Shown: piece by piece, positions 12,601-23,300 of the stretch
How positions within the stretch are numbered: position 1 is the first letter of the stretch
How the letters are laid out: each line of letters opens with the position of its first letter
Notes under the pieces: generated by a model
The model's input: only the letters and a program-made list of their open reading frames with translations
Database searches by the model: none
Told to the model about the DNA's origin: nothing
DNA from: Coccinella septempunctata
Lineage: Eukaryota > Arthropoda > Insecta > Coleoptera > Coccinellidae
NCBI RefSeq assembly: GCF_907165205.1
Contig: NC_058191.1
Coordinates: 4,032,501 to 4,096,500, forward strand
Direction of reading: 5' to 3'
DNA: 64,000 nt
Made by a program: the position numbers and the translations under genes

Positions 12601-14691
12601 TTCCGGTTACAACTGCAATCGCTGAAAGGAGTTTTTCAAAATTAAAACTCATAAAAAATTATCTGAGGACTTCTATGGGACAGGAACGGCTGTCAGACAT
12701 GTCGTTATTGTCAATAGAGGGGGAACAACTTAAAAAACCGAAATCGTCATCAGCTATGGCTGATTTGATAAATAGATTTGCTGAAATAAATGCTAGAAAA
12801 GCGTATCTTCAATTATTGGTATTTTTTGTTTATTATTTGTTTGTCTATCTTTTTTTGTTGTTTGTATATTATTTGTTTGTATATTATTTTATATTATTTG
12901 TATGTTATTTGTTTGTGTATTATTTCGCTCCCATCACCAAGTATGAGTTAGAACTTTTAATTATAAGTACATATAATCATTTCGATACTAATCGAACATT
13001 TTTTGCTACTTTTATTTTTACTTCACCCTTCCTTAGGGCCCCTCAACACATTTTTATACAGGGCCCCTCTAAGGCAAGCTACGCCACTGTCAGGTGAAAG
13101 CTTTTCTAACAGTGGAATCAGACGATAAGCCATAATCTTCTAGAGAATTTTCCCGGCCACGCAACGATATGCCCCTGTAATTTCCAACATGTAGACAATA
13201 AGCTTAGGCATTGAGTCTTCCAACACAGTTGACACCAGCTTCAAATTAAAAAATGCACTCATACGCATCAAGGTCAAACCAATATCAATCTGTAATTCGT
13301 AAATGAAATCTTCCCCTACCATGTGATCGAACATCCACACCACCCATTTATCGAATTCAGCAAAAATTAATTTTTTCTACCATTTTTCTACAAAATTGTA
13401 ATACCGTAGCGGGTAGATATTTATTTTGTGCGTGACCTATTTTTCACTCACTTTGTACATTAAAATAAATAAATAAATTAATTCCTCATTATTTCATTTC
13501 GACTACATGCATCACAGGATGAAGTCAACTAGGTACTGACACTATTTATATTATTTACAGATTCTTTTCGCAGTAATTGCTTTTTCTCTCGCTGCAGAGG
13601 AGAAAACCTCCCCTGCTTCTGACTCTAAGGAGACCAAAACAGTGGAATCGACGGATGATAAAAATCAGAAAAAAAGAGGCTTGGATTTTGGATCCTACCA
13701 TGGTTTCGGTGGAGATTTTGGAGGCGGATTTGATCTAGGAGGTCATGACTATGGTGGCCATCATGAAGTTAAAACTATCACAATCGAGAAGAAGGTATTA
13801 TGATTCAAAATCTTTGTACAGTTAAGAGGGGTCCACACCGTTTTAGTGGTCAGTTCCAAAAAGGAAAAATGAATATCTTACGTCAGAAACCATTAATTTA
13901 TATGGGGTTTTCATTATTATTCAATTCAATCAGTTGGTCACCTCGGAAAGTCAGGAATGTATAAAATAAAGATAATTATTTCTTGAAGAACAAAGATCCA
14001 TTCATGTTATAAACTTTCCAAGATGAAATTATCTCTTCTATGAATTTCTACATGAAAAAATTTGTCTAAAAGTCTCGCTATTGGCTACAATTCGTATCCT
14101 GGTGAAATTGAAAAAAGACGTTCGTTAAGTGCTGCCATCTTTTCGACGAAAGTGGAAACTAATGTAATATTGGTAACTTCTACTTATCGTTCAAATGTTC
14201 CGGCAACACCCCGCACATTCTGGTAGTCTTTTACCCTTTTTTACGTCTTATACGGATGGCGAGAAAGTCCCGTGGTATAAACTCCTCTTGATTGCGATTA
14301 TTCTTTTTTTCAGGTACCATACCCAGTACCACACCCGGTTCCGTACCCAGTGATAAAAAAAGTTCCAGTACCATACAAAGTCATCGAAAAAGTACCTGTG
14401 GATAGACCCTATCCAGTACCCGTTCCCAAACCTTATCCAGTGACAGTTCACAAGCCCGTTCCATATCCTGTTGAGAAACCCTATCCAGTACCAGTCAAAG
14501 TGCCCGTTAAGGTTCCAGTGAAAGTACCTTATCCTGTCCCAGTGCCGAAGCCATACCCAGTTACCGTGCACAAACCTTACCCCGTTAAAGTCAAGGTACC
14601 GATTGTGATAGAGAAGAAAGTGCCAGTCTTCATAAAAGAGCACCATGGTTATGGTAATGGTGGACATAGCTTTGGGCATAGTTTCCACTGA
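3608..14691 (+). CDS. Gene A: secreted Gly-rich / PYPV-repeat protein, divergent single copy
   Basis: Three exons, about 207 aa. Exon 1 (3608-3619, MRLF, then GTGAGT) is a prediction: it has a TATA/initiator pair upstream and joins in phase 0 to exon 2 (13,561-13,794, after TTATTTACAG), giving a hydrophobic signal peptide that ends in SLAA. Exon 3 is 14,314-14,691. Exons 2-3 are strongly supported by homology to the array genes. The layout is signal peptide (1-16), charged spacer ending KKR (41-43), Gly-rich block, then from residue 83 VPYPV/KPYPV/KVPV repeats and a short GHSFGHSFH tail. There are no cysteines. An ATTAAA polyadenylation signal lies at 14,767. It differs from the array genes by an intron between the Gly-rich and PV blocks and by many substitutions. 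An in-frame ATG at 3590 could instead start translation. Role inferred: an extracellular structural, possibly cuticular, protein. Confidence 0.75.
5082..5435. mobile_element. About 350-bp foldback element with long near-perfect arms
   Basis: The left arm (from AAAAATTATGGAAATTAATA near 5,086) returns as its reverse complement ending at 5,430. The arms are about 155 bp with very few differences, and a short A-rich loop lies near 5,245-5,270. Outer flanks are only weakly related. No coding potential; probably a MITE of unassigned superfamily. Confidence 0.8.
6195..6575. repeat. Second copy of the composite hairpin/dispersed repeat, inverted
   Basis: Positions 6,195-6,255 match half of the 220-bp hairpin (TTGTCCCATTAATA..TAATTT). 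6,258-6,575 matches 2,135-2,537 in reverse orientation. The arrangement mirrors the first copy, so both came from one composite unit. Confidence 0.6.
6380..7045. repeat. Dispersed repeat also present at 62.6-63.3 kb
   Basis: Blocks such as CAGGGTGAGTC, ACAGTAGATTCTTGA and GGGTTCTTTGAATTT.TGGTAT occur in the same order near 62,600-63,310. An outer pair of inverted ends (AGATTCTTGAGGTAA here against TACCTCAAGAATCTAC near 7,000) suggests a palindromic transposon-like unit. The 107-codon open frame at 6559-6882 is not preserved in the second copy, so I do not call a gene. Confidence 0.6.
8247..10700 (+). pseudogene. Decayed LINE (non-LTR retrotransposon), + strand
   Basis: Broken reading frames across all three + frames give a reverse-transcriptase-like order: a KELHNWKTPGPDG block near 8,265-8,310, a GIFQGDSF-like block near 8,800-8,825, then the C-terminal half. 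The latter includes LPRHLEVRG near 9,640 and a long open stretch at 9,927-10,190 with a CRYGF...AGTDYKNRHD motif and HQELAIKYPL. A further block has HNRPDLILQ...AIPNNNNLP near 10,275-10,370. These follow a known insect LINE type with a C-terminal Cys/His-like region. Many stops and frameshifts make it dead. It is split by the MITE at 9,137-9,394. Clade not assigned. Confidence 0.8.
9137..9394. mobile_element. Palindromic MITE (258 bp), TA-flanked, inserted in the LINE relic
   Basis: It is a near-perfect hairpin: the left end GGGGAGAGTTCCTTTGAATT returns inverted at the right end, and arms of about 100 bp flank a small centre near 9,245-9,290. TA dinucleotides at 9,135-9,136 and 9,395-9,396 fit the Tc1/mariner-type target duplication. 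The TA-GGGGAGA terminus is shared with the elements ending at 41,372, 42,181 and 60,637. Confidence 0.85.
10913..13190 (-). pseudogene. LINE reverse-transcriptase relic, - strand, interrupted by a hAT element
   Basis: On the - strand, about 12,267 down to 11,560 encodes an RT core: DSQCGFRPNRGT, then TAYIDLNEAFDSVNR, GIKQGCVLAPLLFN and the active-site box LQYADDCALI (11,782-11,811). The frame then shifts near 11,550-11,600 and goes on as YKAVVLPTLLYGSESW. A third frame (11,245-10,913) gives the C-terminal part YGEL...DRSQWR and a CPECGR zinc-finger-like motif. The part upstream of the RT core (NYRGI..L-like, with stops) resumes beyond the inserted element at about 13,100-13,190. Frameshifts and stops make it non-functional, but it is less decayed than the neighbouring LINE. 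Confidence 0.85.
12277..13089 (+). mobile_element. hAT transposon derivative (813 bp) nested in the LINE
   Basis: It is bounded by perfect 8-bp duplications TCAGGTGA (12,269-12,276 and 13,090-13,097), the hAT-type target size. The ends are imperfect inverted repeats: CAGGGGCGTAGCTA on the left, and CAGTGGCGTAGCTTGCC when the right end is reversed. Inside, + strand codons from about 12,610 read AIAERSFSKLKLIKNYLR and continue into a 12,675-12,795 stretch with QERLSDMSLLSIE. This is the C-terminal dimerisation region typical of hAT transposases of the zinc-finger-MYM-like kind. Everything N-terminal is missing, so it is an internally deleted copy. A T/TTTGT-rich simple repeat lies at 12,820-12,930. 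Confidence 0.9.
13795..14313 (+). repeat. Intron 2 of gene A, holding a dispersed-repeat copy
   Basis: The intron runs from GTATTA to TTTTTTTCAG and is in phase 0. Most of it (about 13,860-14,295) is the repeat also seen at 1-1,200, here without either MITE. The array genes have no intron at this position. Confidence 0.8.
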
Positions 14692-14766
14692 AAATCGTCA
14701 ATGTTGTATGTGGTGAGGACCGAGTTGTTGTAAAATATTATTATGTCTATGGAGCCTTGAGAACAC

Positions 14767-14772
14767 ATTAAA
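14767..14772 (+). terminator. Polyadenylation signal of gene A (ATTAAA)
   Basis: ATTAAA lies 75 bp after the stop codon and is the first plausible cleavage signal. It is a common variant of AATAAA. Confidence 0.5.
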
Positions 14773-14829
14773 GTTAGAATTTTTGTTCAGTCTTTCTGGG
14801 ACCGAAGTATTCAGGTGAAATATTGATTG

Positions 14830-17800
14830 TTTCATTAAAACGGAATATATTTTTATATTTTGTTTGATTATGACATCAAACTTTTCTACTATTGTCATTT
14901 TTTAAATTACTGTTACTGTTATCTACATATTTCGTTTTTTTTTCAGATCTCAACAAACACTTCAGTACCTTCATATATATATATATAACATTATTGTTGT
15001 TATTGTACATATACATACTTCATCTATTATCTCACTTTATACATAATTGTTGTCTTATTATAATAAAATATTTCCAAACTGAATTCTATGTTTCATTGAA
15101 AACTTTGAAATATAACATTTTTTTTCCATCCTAATTTTAAGGATATAGATATACTTAATTGAATTGGGTTCAAAAGCGGTCCTAAGGGGGGTGGGAGGGT
15201 AAAGGGGGTAATTACCCCCCAGAGCCCATGAAGAATTCGATTTTTTGAATTTTTTATATGAAAAAAATAAGAAAAAACAACATTAATAATGAGATGAAAA
15301 GGAGAGATTCCTTGTACCATTTAAGAAAAAAATATGGAAATGCGAGTTATTTGAAATTTCAATTGTTCTTTACTACTCCCCCCAGAAAATCCGTCTTGGT
15401 CCGCCCTAGATTGGGTTGTCTACTTGTTTGTTGTTTTCTTCAACTATGTTAGTCTCCGTTATTTTTATTCCCGTTCTTATATGCGTAATGATAGGTGTAG
15501 CGAAAAAGGTGAGCTGAATGAGAAAGTGAAAATTAAATGAATGCATTCATAAAACAATCGAAAAGATTATTATGAGACATGGAGCTTTTCCTGATTGCTC
15601 AGTGCAATACAATGTTTCTGACGAGGAGAAGGTTTCCTATATTCAAAAATTCAAAATAGATAAAGTTACGTCAATATTTATACGAACTGTTCATGAATTA
15701 TTTTTATTCGGAGGGAAATTCCATGTAAATTCAATTATATAGAACACGAATAATTCGATACATTCAGTTGAATGAAATGAAAATAATTTCATATTCGAGG
15801 AGAATAACGAAAGAACTCATTAAAGAGGAATTACTTCTATTATTGCATTCCCACATACCGAACCCATTATCACAGTAAAAGTATACATATATTTTAATTG
15901 TAAGTTCCATTCCGCAGAAAAATGCTAATTTCAATAAAAAAAATATTTAGGGTGCATGTGCTTGCTTTATTTGATAGTGGAGAACAAGTCATAAAGGGCC
16001 TTAGTGTTATTGAAATGAGTTAATCAAATAAATAAATGAATCAATAAGAATAACGGGGCCTTCATTCTTTTTCTTGAGTTATGGGTGATGAAGCTACCAA
16101 ATTAATTTTTCAGAAATAAAAAGGATGTAATGCTATTTATTAGGGCTCACTATTGATAATAATAAACCTTTCGAACACGAAAGGAAAATTCAACTCTATG
16201 GTTCGAACAATCAACTAGTCGCATAAGAACTCCTTGATTCTTGATCTATACCAGTAGTTCCCAAACTTTTAACATATTTCTACCCCTTCTAATATTTCGT
16301 TACTCAGAGTACCTACCCTTCGAGGTCCTCGACAAAAAAAAAATGAATGTAGGTATTCAAATAACAATCAGAATATATAAATTTTATTTTTCTCTGGTAC
16401 ATCAACAAAAGAATACTTACTTAATAAATTTTTATAAATGAAAATGAAGCCTTCTTCGCGACGTCATCGTCTCACTCGAAAACGGCTCAACCGATTTAAT
16501 TAATTTTTTCTTTGAAACCTTCTTCAAACTTTGGGAAAGATTGTAACGGAAGAAAAAATACCTGGGAAACTGAGGAAATCAAGAAAAATTGAAATTTTAT
16601 GCGCAATGGACAAGTGGTTGACACTTGATGGCGGTTGACTGTTAACAAATGAACTTTATGAACAAAAAGATCTCAAAGTTGCTATCCCCATCCTTGAATT
16701 ACTGCCACGTTAATTTCGTGAGATTCTAAAATAATTGATAACTGGACTGTTAGTTAGATCAAATTGACAAGGCCTTTTCGTGAAAAATGGATGGAAATCA
16801 CGGTTATTCATATGAAGTTTTATTGAAATTATTTGTTCACGTAGGTACAATGTTGTGAGATCGTTGAGAAAGTTCAATGAAACCTATCCTGACTTTTACA
16901 AAAAATGTTCAAAATGTTGACCAAGTTGATTGAAAAGCTTCAAGACACCATTATTTTTTTTTCTATGTTTAATGGAAGTAATCATGATGACGGTCGAGTT
17001 TTCAATAATTTTAAAATCTCACAAAATTAACGTGGAAGTAATTCTACTGCAGCAACTGAACAGAAGTCGTACGCTGAAAACCCTTACTTTCATAGAAATT
17101 TTACTCTATCTGCAAAACCATGGGGTTTTCGATAGATGAGAATTGATTTTCTCTGATGAAAATTGTTGGAGACATATATAATAATGATAGTTATGGGTAA
17201 CTAGGTAGGTTTTGGACTTTAGAAAAAAAAATAATGTTAATGTCAATTTTTGAGAATTGAATGTCAAAATAGAATTTCTCGATAAAGTGTTGTATTTTTG
17301 AATATTCCTTTTTTTGAATCTGGTAATGTGAAGTAAAGCGGGTAGCTTTTCTTTATTGAGTTAAATATGGAAGTTCTTTGACCCATTTGATGAAAAAAAT
17401 ATCAGATAAAAAGTAGGGTGTTCCATGTTCAAAAAATCAATTCTTCCGTTTTTGTATCGAGTGAAAAGACCAAAAATTATGGAACAACCTGTACATTAAA
17501 ACCAAGTGTTTTTCACGCGACTCATACTCAGTATCTCAGAGACCTGTTTCCAAAATTTCAGCATCCTGAAATAAGAAAAAATGTCTTTTCAATGCCTATT
17601 TCTCTGAATCCATGTTTTTGGAAATTTTTTGTGGAAAACCCAAGTATCAGGAATAGGGATATGGAAGTACTAGACAAAAAAACTGTCTATTACAGGCGAG
17701 TCTGCAAATTGACAGCCCAGGCTAGCAAGGAGGCGAGACAATTAATTGAGACAGTTTTTTAGCGAGGTGCATATTACATTTTTTCGTGGACCTCATATAC

Positions 17801-19580
17801 CTTCATGAAAGTAAGTACTAGTGCACTTGTGCGCTGTAAATCCAACCTGGCAGTAGTTGCTAATTCTCTCATCTCTGGAAGAGTGTTATTCATATCGCTA
17901 TCACTATAAATTCTTGATTATAATGAACACTAATATTCAAACTACGTTATTAGTTCACTTTTTAAATATTCAATCATTCAAGAATTAATTTGACAATAAC
18001 AAGTGACGAACTGACGGTTATTGTCACAGGCACTTATGTTTTTATCAAATCCTCGCTCCCGAAATAGATTAATTGCCACTGTCGTATTTGCTTCTATGCG
18101 AATAAAAATGCGGACGAAAAATTATTACGTAAAATGGCATTTTATGTGAGATCGACGAAAAAAAATTTTTCAGATCAATCGTATGATCCGTTTTCCGTAA
18201 ACACCTGTCATCAAGGTTTTCAATATTTATTTTCATTCTGGAAACATGAAGTGATTCAAGAAAGGAATAACGTTCAGTCACAGCTCACAGAACATTAACT
18301 TTTATAACTCCATAGCCTACTTGATGACGAATTTTGTTGAACACGCCTTTTTAAATGATTGAATAGAAAAAGAGTAGGATTGAACTGCAATTAATCAATA
18401 CTCAACACCCAGATTTTATGTATTTATGAAGTAATAAACTCTTAATATCAAGTAGACCTCAAAATATCACATATGAAATCAGTATACTTACTACTCAATC
18501 TTTCGCTTTCGAATGTATCAAAATTGACGGAAAGGTTACGTAAGGCAACAACCTTCTTCGGCTAAATATGTAACATAAAATTTTAAATGTTTCCGAATAA
18601 TCTAGGTACCTTTTAATTTCTTTTACCTAGAGCTCGTTTCCCAAGAATAATAATAACTGTCTTGTTTCTCAATATCCTGAAATTTCACAGTTACTTAAGG
18701 AGATGTAATTATAGCATTGCAACGACATACTCGAAGCACAGTTTATCTGATTATTTTCCAAATCTGCCCGGCTATATCCAGCGAATCGCAACAAATTTGC
18801 GAGTATATGAAAGGCAGAGTCTGATACCGTGACAAATTATTCGCGAATTAATTACAGTTAACATTGCATTTGGTGTGAATTGTTCAACTTGGGAACCTCA
18901 AGTAGGTCATATTGGATACCTAAGTGATTATTTGTAACATGTGGAAACCCATCCGTAATGATGAAAATTGTGTTAAGAAAATCAGAAAATCAACTGTTGA
19001 ACGTACAAACATATTAGTAGATACCTCGGTAGATAACTATAACACCTAGTGTCACATGAATCAACATTCGATAAATGGGAAATGAACCATATCTTTCGCT
19101 AAATTCTACGAAGCGTTGCACAAAGTGCCACACAAAAAAAATTTGTATTTCCTAGTTGCAAGTCGGAATCCCGAGATGCTAATTGGAATTCTGTAATGAA
19201 AATTAATTTCAAATGCATCCACCGGTTTACATGCAAATGATCTTGTGTTAGATGACATTTCGGAGATATCCTAACCTAAGAAGGTTAGTGTTTTCTCGGT
19301 CGCTACATATGGCAAATTTGCAACCTGGTTCTCAGAGCATAAATCATATGAGCCTACCCTATCTCTTTTCTTTCAATCGTTTTAACGGACGTCATTGATT
19401 CAGACCTGCACTTATAGTTGGGGAGCCCAAGAGGGAAATACGGGATTTACTCTAGCAGGTCAGATTAACATAAGGGATCTTGGACCCTGTAGCCTGTAGC
19501 AAACTACCAAAAATCACACATGTATATAGGGGGCATTGTTTAGGACAGCTTGTCAGAATAGTTTAAAACACAATAATTGT
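14830..19580. other. Gene-poor intergenic DNA
   Basis: No gene is supported. A foldback lies at about 16,690-17,050 (listed separately). A piece at about 18,010-18,350 resembles parts of 2,085-3,120 and 25,690-25,800 (shared CACAGGCACTTATGTTTTTA and TACTTGA.GACGAATTT blocks), so it is dispersed repeat material. The 114-codon frame at 17,418-17,762 has no family motif that I know. Confidence 0.5.
16690..17050. repeat. Imperfect foldback (about 360 bp)
   Basis: AATTACTGCCACGTTAATTT near 16,700 matches in inverse the block around 17,015-17,042 (AAAATTAACGTGGAAGTAATT, with a few differences). The similarity continues inward for about 60 bp. It looks like an old MITE. Confidence 0.6.
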
Positions 19581-20331
19581 ACTCGAGCGTGTCAGAGATA
19601 TATATGTGGTTAATTACATGTTGAAAAGAATATATTCTTTTAATCTGACAATTTGAACATGACGAAAATGTGTGGGAAGGCGCCAAACTTGCAAACATAA
19701 ACTTCACGTGTACATTAACGAGCGCGATGGCTGTTTTCTTATTTTGAAGCTAATGATTCGAGAATAACGGAAAAAATATATTCTGACACTTTCAGCAAGC
19801 CGAAACAATTGGCCATATGGGTCACAAAAATCAGATTTTTTGAATTATCTCCTCTCCTGGGCTTCAAATTGTTTTCGCATTCATTATAAAAGTTGTAGAG
19901 CATAACATTTTTTCCAAATTATGTCAGAAGCAATTTTTTCTACGTTTGAACGATTTGGAGATATATGGCGATGAAAGTACATTAGACTGGGTTTCTAATT
20001 TGACCTTGGCCTTTCGCATGTGTGACTTACGCTTCTCGCCCTTATCGCCCTCTAACTCGAAAACGGTTTAGAGTATGTAAAATTGCTTCAGACAAAAGTT
20101 GTATAGAATATACAACTATTTTTTTTGTTTCTATACTAAATACAGAAACGATTAGAGGTACAGAAAGGAGATATGTAAAAAAAAGCCTTATTATCATCTT
20201 CAAACTGACACGTTCGAAAAAAAATTGTTTTTCGCCATTTTCAACTCTTCCGTAGATACGGTCAGCCCCACCACGCAAACTGTCAGAGAAACGCAAAGCA
20301 TATACAATATCTAAATCTGACACGCTCGAGT
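19581..20331. mobile_element. TIR element with ACTCGAGCGTGTCAGA ends (751 bp)
   Basis: Exact 16-bp inverted termini are ACTCGAGCGTGTCAGA at 19,581-19,596 and its reverse complement at 20,316-20,331. I could not identify a target duplication or a transposase. Probably non-autonomous; superfamily open. Confidence 0.65.
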
Positions 20332-23300
20332 ATGTACACCTGACGATTTTTTTTACATCTTTGAAAACCTGCAGACGCTTTCCCCACCGCTGAGTGCATA
20401 CATCATAGAACCTTTTTTTCTTTCTACCATCTAATCTTCAAAATCCACTAGGTCTCCACGACGCTCGACTAAATCTCGAGTTAGCATCGTCGGCTCCCCA
20501 ACTATCATTCTCCATCCAATGGTCTAAACTAATCTATCAATATACAGTGTGGTCTAACGAAAACTGAACACCTAGATTTGCCAGCTTTAAAATGAAAATG
20601 TGGAAAACCACTCGGACCTGTCAATTTGTCCTCATCCCCGTAACTGCAACTCCCTAAAGGGGTAATCACAACTATTTGATTTTGAATAGGGATGAGAGGT
20701 GTTGCGATACCTCTTGTTGAAAATCTTATCGAGCACTATCTGATCTTGAAATTTCGCTTAGAACTTCACATCGATAACGAAATAAAAGGTAAAATAGTAG
20801 AAGAGTTCCTAATTTTTTGATAAATTCATTAAATGCTGGAAATGAGCACCATTCACAGGTACAACATTTTCGATGGCCCACTCGTGGCACAAGTTTAAAT
20901 TTGGTTTGACTGACCGCAGAACATTTATGTCACATGCTTTCGGAAAAATTCGTCATAATTTTGAATTCTGAATTTCAATATTCTGCGTCTGAACGTAATT
21001 CTCAGTGTTTGGATTTGAGTTTAGTGTGCTATCGGTCAGATGTGAATAATTCACCTAATTTCTGCGATTTGGTTTCAAAAACGTTATGACGAAGAAATTA
21101 TCATGCTTTTCAGAGCTGGATTGAATCTTGATGAATGGCCCGATAGTTATTTTCGGCAAGATGGTACCAGAGCATATACAGCTGCAGAAACATGCGCTAC
21201 CTTTTTTATTCTGATGTTCTCATTCACTCATATGTTACTTCTAGTTATGAACGACACAAACCATATCTATACAATGTAATCACTAACTACCTTGAACAGC
21301 TTAAGAGGAAGTATTCGATGACAACAAATAAATGAATGATATTATAAACGATAGATAATATGAAGATGGATAATAGAAGAAGTTCCATAACTTGCTTTTA
21401 TCTCAGCATTGTGAAGTATTGTTTGCAAAACTTTTCAACATAGCGTATCCATTTATTTCCTCATCTTTTGAGCTACTATCAACAAGTTGATGAGAAACGC
21501 TATTCATTTATTTCCAAACAGATATGTTAGAACAGAAAAGATATCTATTGACTCGAAGTTAGAGCTACACCAGTTGAATTACTCTGTCAAATCTGGAAGT
21601 ATGTACAGAATGTACAGTACGTTTGATGTAAGAGGGACAAGAGGGTCACTGGATTTTGTGACTTATTCATTGGGTTCATTTGAAGAGTGATTAATATGTA
21701 CTTTCTACAGGCTATCCAAATATATTATTGGAAAAAATATTGAACATGGAATGTTCAAACGAAAGCTTTCTCAACAGTCAATTCCATTCCAGAGATAGCG
21801 AAGCCAACAATTATATTTGCATCTTCGCCAAAGGTGATAAATTTAACAAAAAACTCTCGGAAGGACGGAAGGTTTACTCCTTCCGGAAGAACCGGAAGAA
21901 CCTACGGAATCTCAACAGATTGTTGTCCCCCTCCCGGATAACTCTCTATCAACTCTTTCTTGCCTCTTAAACCAAATTTTTCTAATTTTCTTGAAAGGAT
22001 ATCTGTTTGCATAATCAAAAGCATTTATTGCAGATATTTGTTTTTGGGGGATTTTCAATAATATCTCCAGCGGGACTGAACATTAAAGAAATAAGTCATT
22101 TTAGAACACCCTTTTTCGTTATACAGGTCCTAAATGTTTGAAAAATATTCGTTTCAACACTAGTGCTTCGAAAATATCTTCTAAAGTAACCTATGAATGA
22201 CAAAAGGGATGTCCAGAATAAGTATTGTTGTGTATTAAATACCCAAGGTCCAAACATTGGATTCATACCAAACCCAAACAAATTATTCGATAAAAACGTT
22301 GCAAATGTCCCACAGTAGTTCAATATTTCCACTAAACTAACGACATACCAATAGAAGAGAACTAATAAACATCAACTAAAGATTTTTCATTATTTCTCTT
22401 ATCACTGTAATCAAGGTAGGGAGTTCTCTTGATCTCACATCCCACATACTCATCATCCTCCTTTATTATCTTCTCATACTCAATAATATTTACAATGTTC
22501 CCTGCTAAGATTCCAAGACCAGCCAGTTTCTAACACTCATTCAATCATCGAGGCCCCACATGCCCAATATATTTCGTATCTTTTCAGTGAAACCTTTAAA
22601 TATACCTGCACCCCTTCAAAATTTCAGGTACAGAAAACAATATTTGTGAGTCACAAAAATGGGATGATCCACGAGGAGGCACAAATACATGAAATAACAA
22701 ATAAACTACTTTTTTCCAAGTACAGGTACAACCAACCGACCACTTTTGAATACAGCCCTACTGATGTTCGCCTACGATAGCAACAAAAATTATCATGGGT
22801 CATCATTACTGAACAAATCCTAATGTTGATAAGAAGGACTCATGATAATAATGCTATTAACCTATAGACAAAAAGGGTTCCATCCAATATGAAATGTCTG
22901 AAGTCGCCAAAAATCAGTGAGACAAGCAAGCAAACCTTCGATCAGAATCTACCGAATTTTCGGTAGATTCTACCGATTTTTCGGTAGATTCGAGACCACA
23001 GGACCAGGAGGACATGACTACGAGAAAGGTGTAGAGGACCCACAAATAGTTACGAGGCCCGAGACCGTTAGAGCTGACAAAATTTCTTGACGTGTCCAAA
23101 GATGAGGATAGAAGGAGAGATAGTCAGATGCCACAATACAAAAATATGTAATTTTTGTGTTTTTATTATTTACAACGACACTCTAACCTATAATACGATT
23201 TTGGATTTTATCTCTTCTGTTCTATACTATAGCTTTGTTGATGTCAGATTAGTGAAAATAGTAAACCAATGTGTAAAACTTTCTACGTTTTTTGTTGATG

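Larger units (their letters stand above)
3620..13560 (+). other. Intron 1 of gene A (about 9.9 kb), packed with mobile elements
   Basis: If exon 1 at 3608 is right, this is a single GTGAGT...TTACAG intron. It contains a hairpin element (5,082), dispersed repeats (6,190-7,045), a LINE relic on the + strand (8,247-10,700) with a MITE inside it, and a LINE on the - strand (10,913-13,190) with a hAT derivative inside it. About 3,620-5,080, 5,440-6,190 and 7,046-8,240 hold no recognisable gene. Confidence 0.55.

Noticed and set aside
13519..13532. ATGAAGTCAACTAG next to a GT as exon 1 of gene A
   Set aside because: The phase does not fit exon 2 (joining gives an early stop) and the intron would be only 28 bp. 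The candidate at 3,608 fits phase, size and promoter.
17418..17762. 114-aa open frame as a gene
   Set aside because: No motif, signal peptide, promoter or second copy could be seen. An open frame of this length is expected by chance or from old transposon DNA in a 64-kb window.
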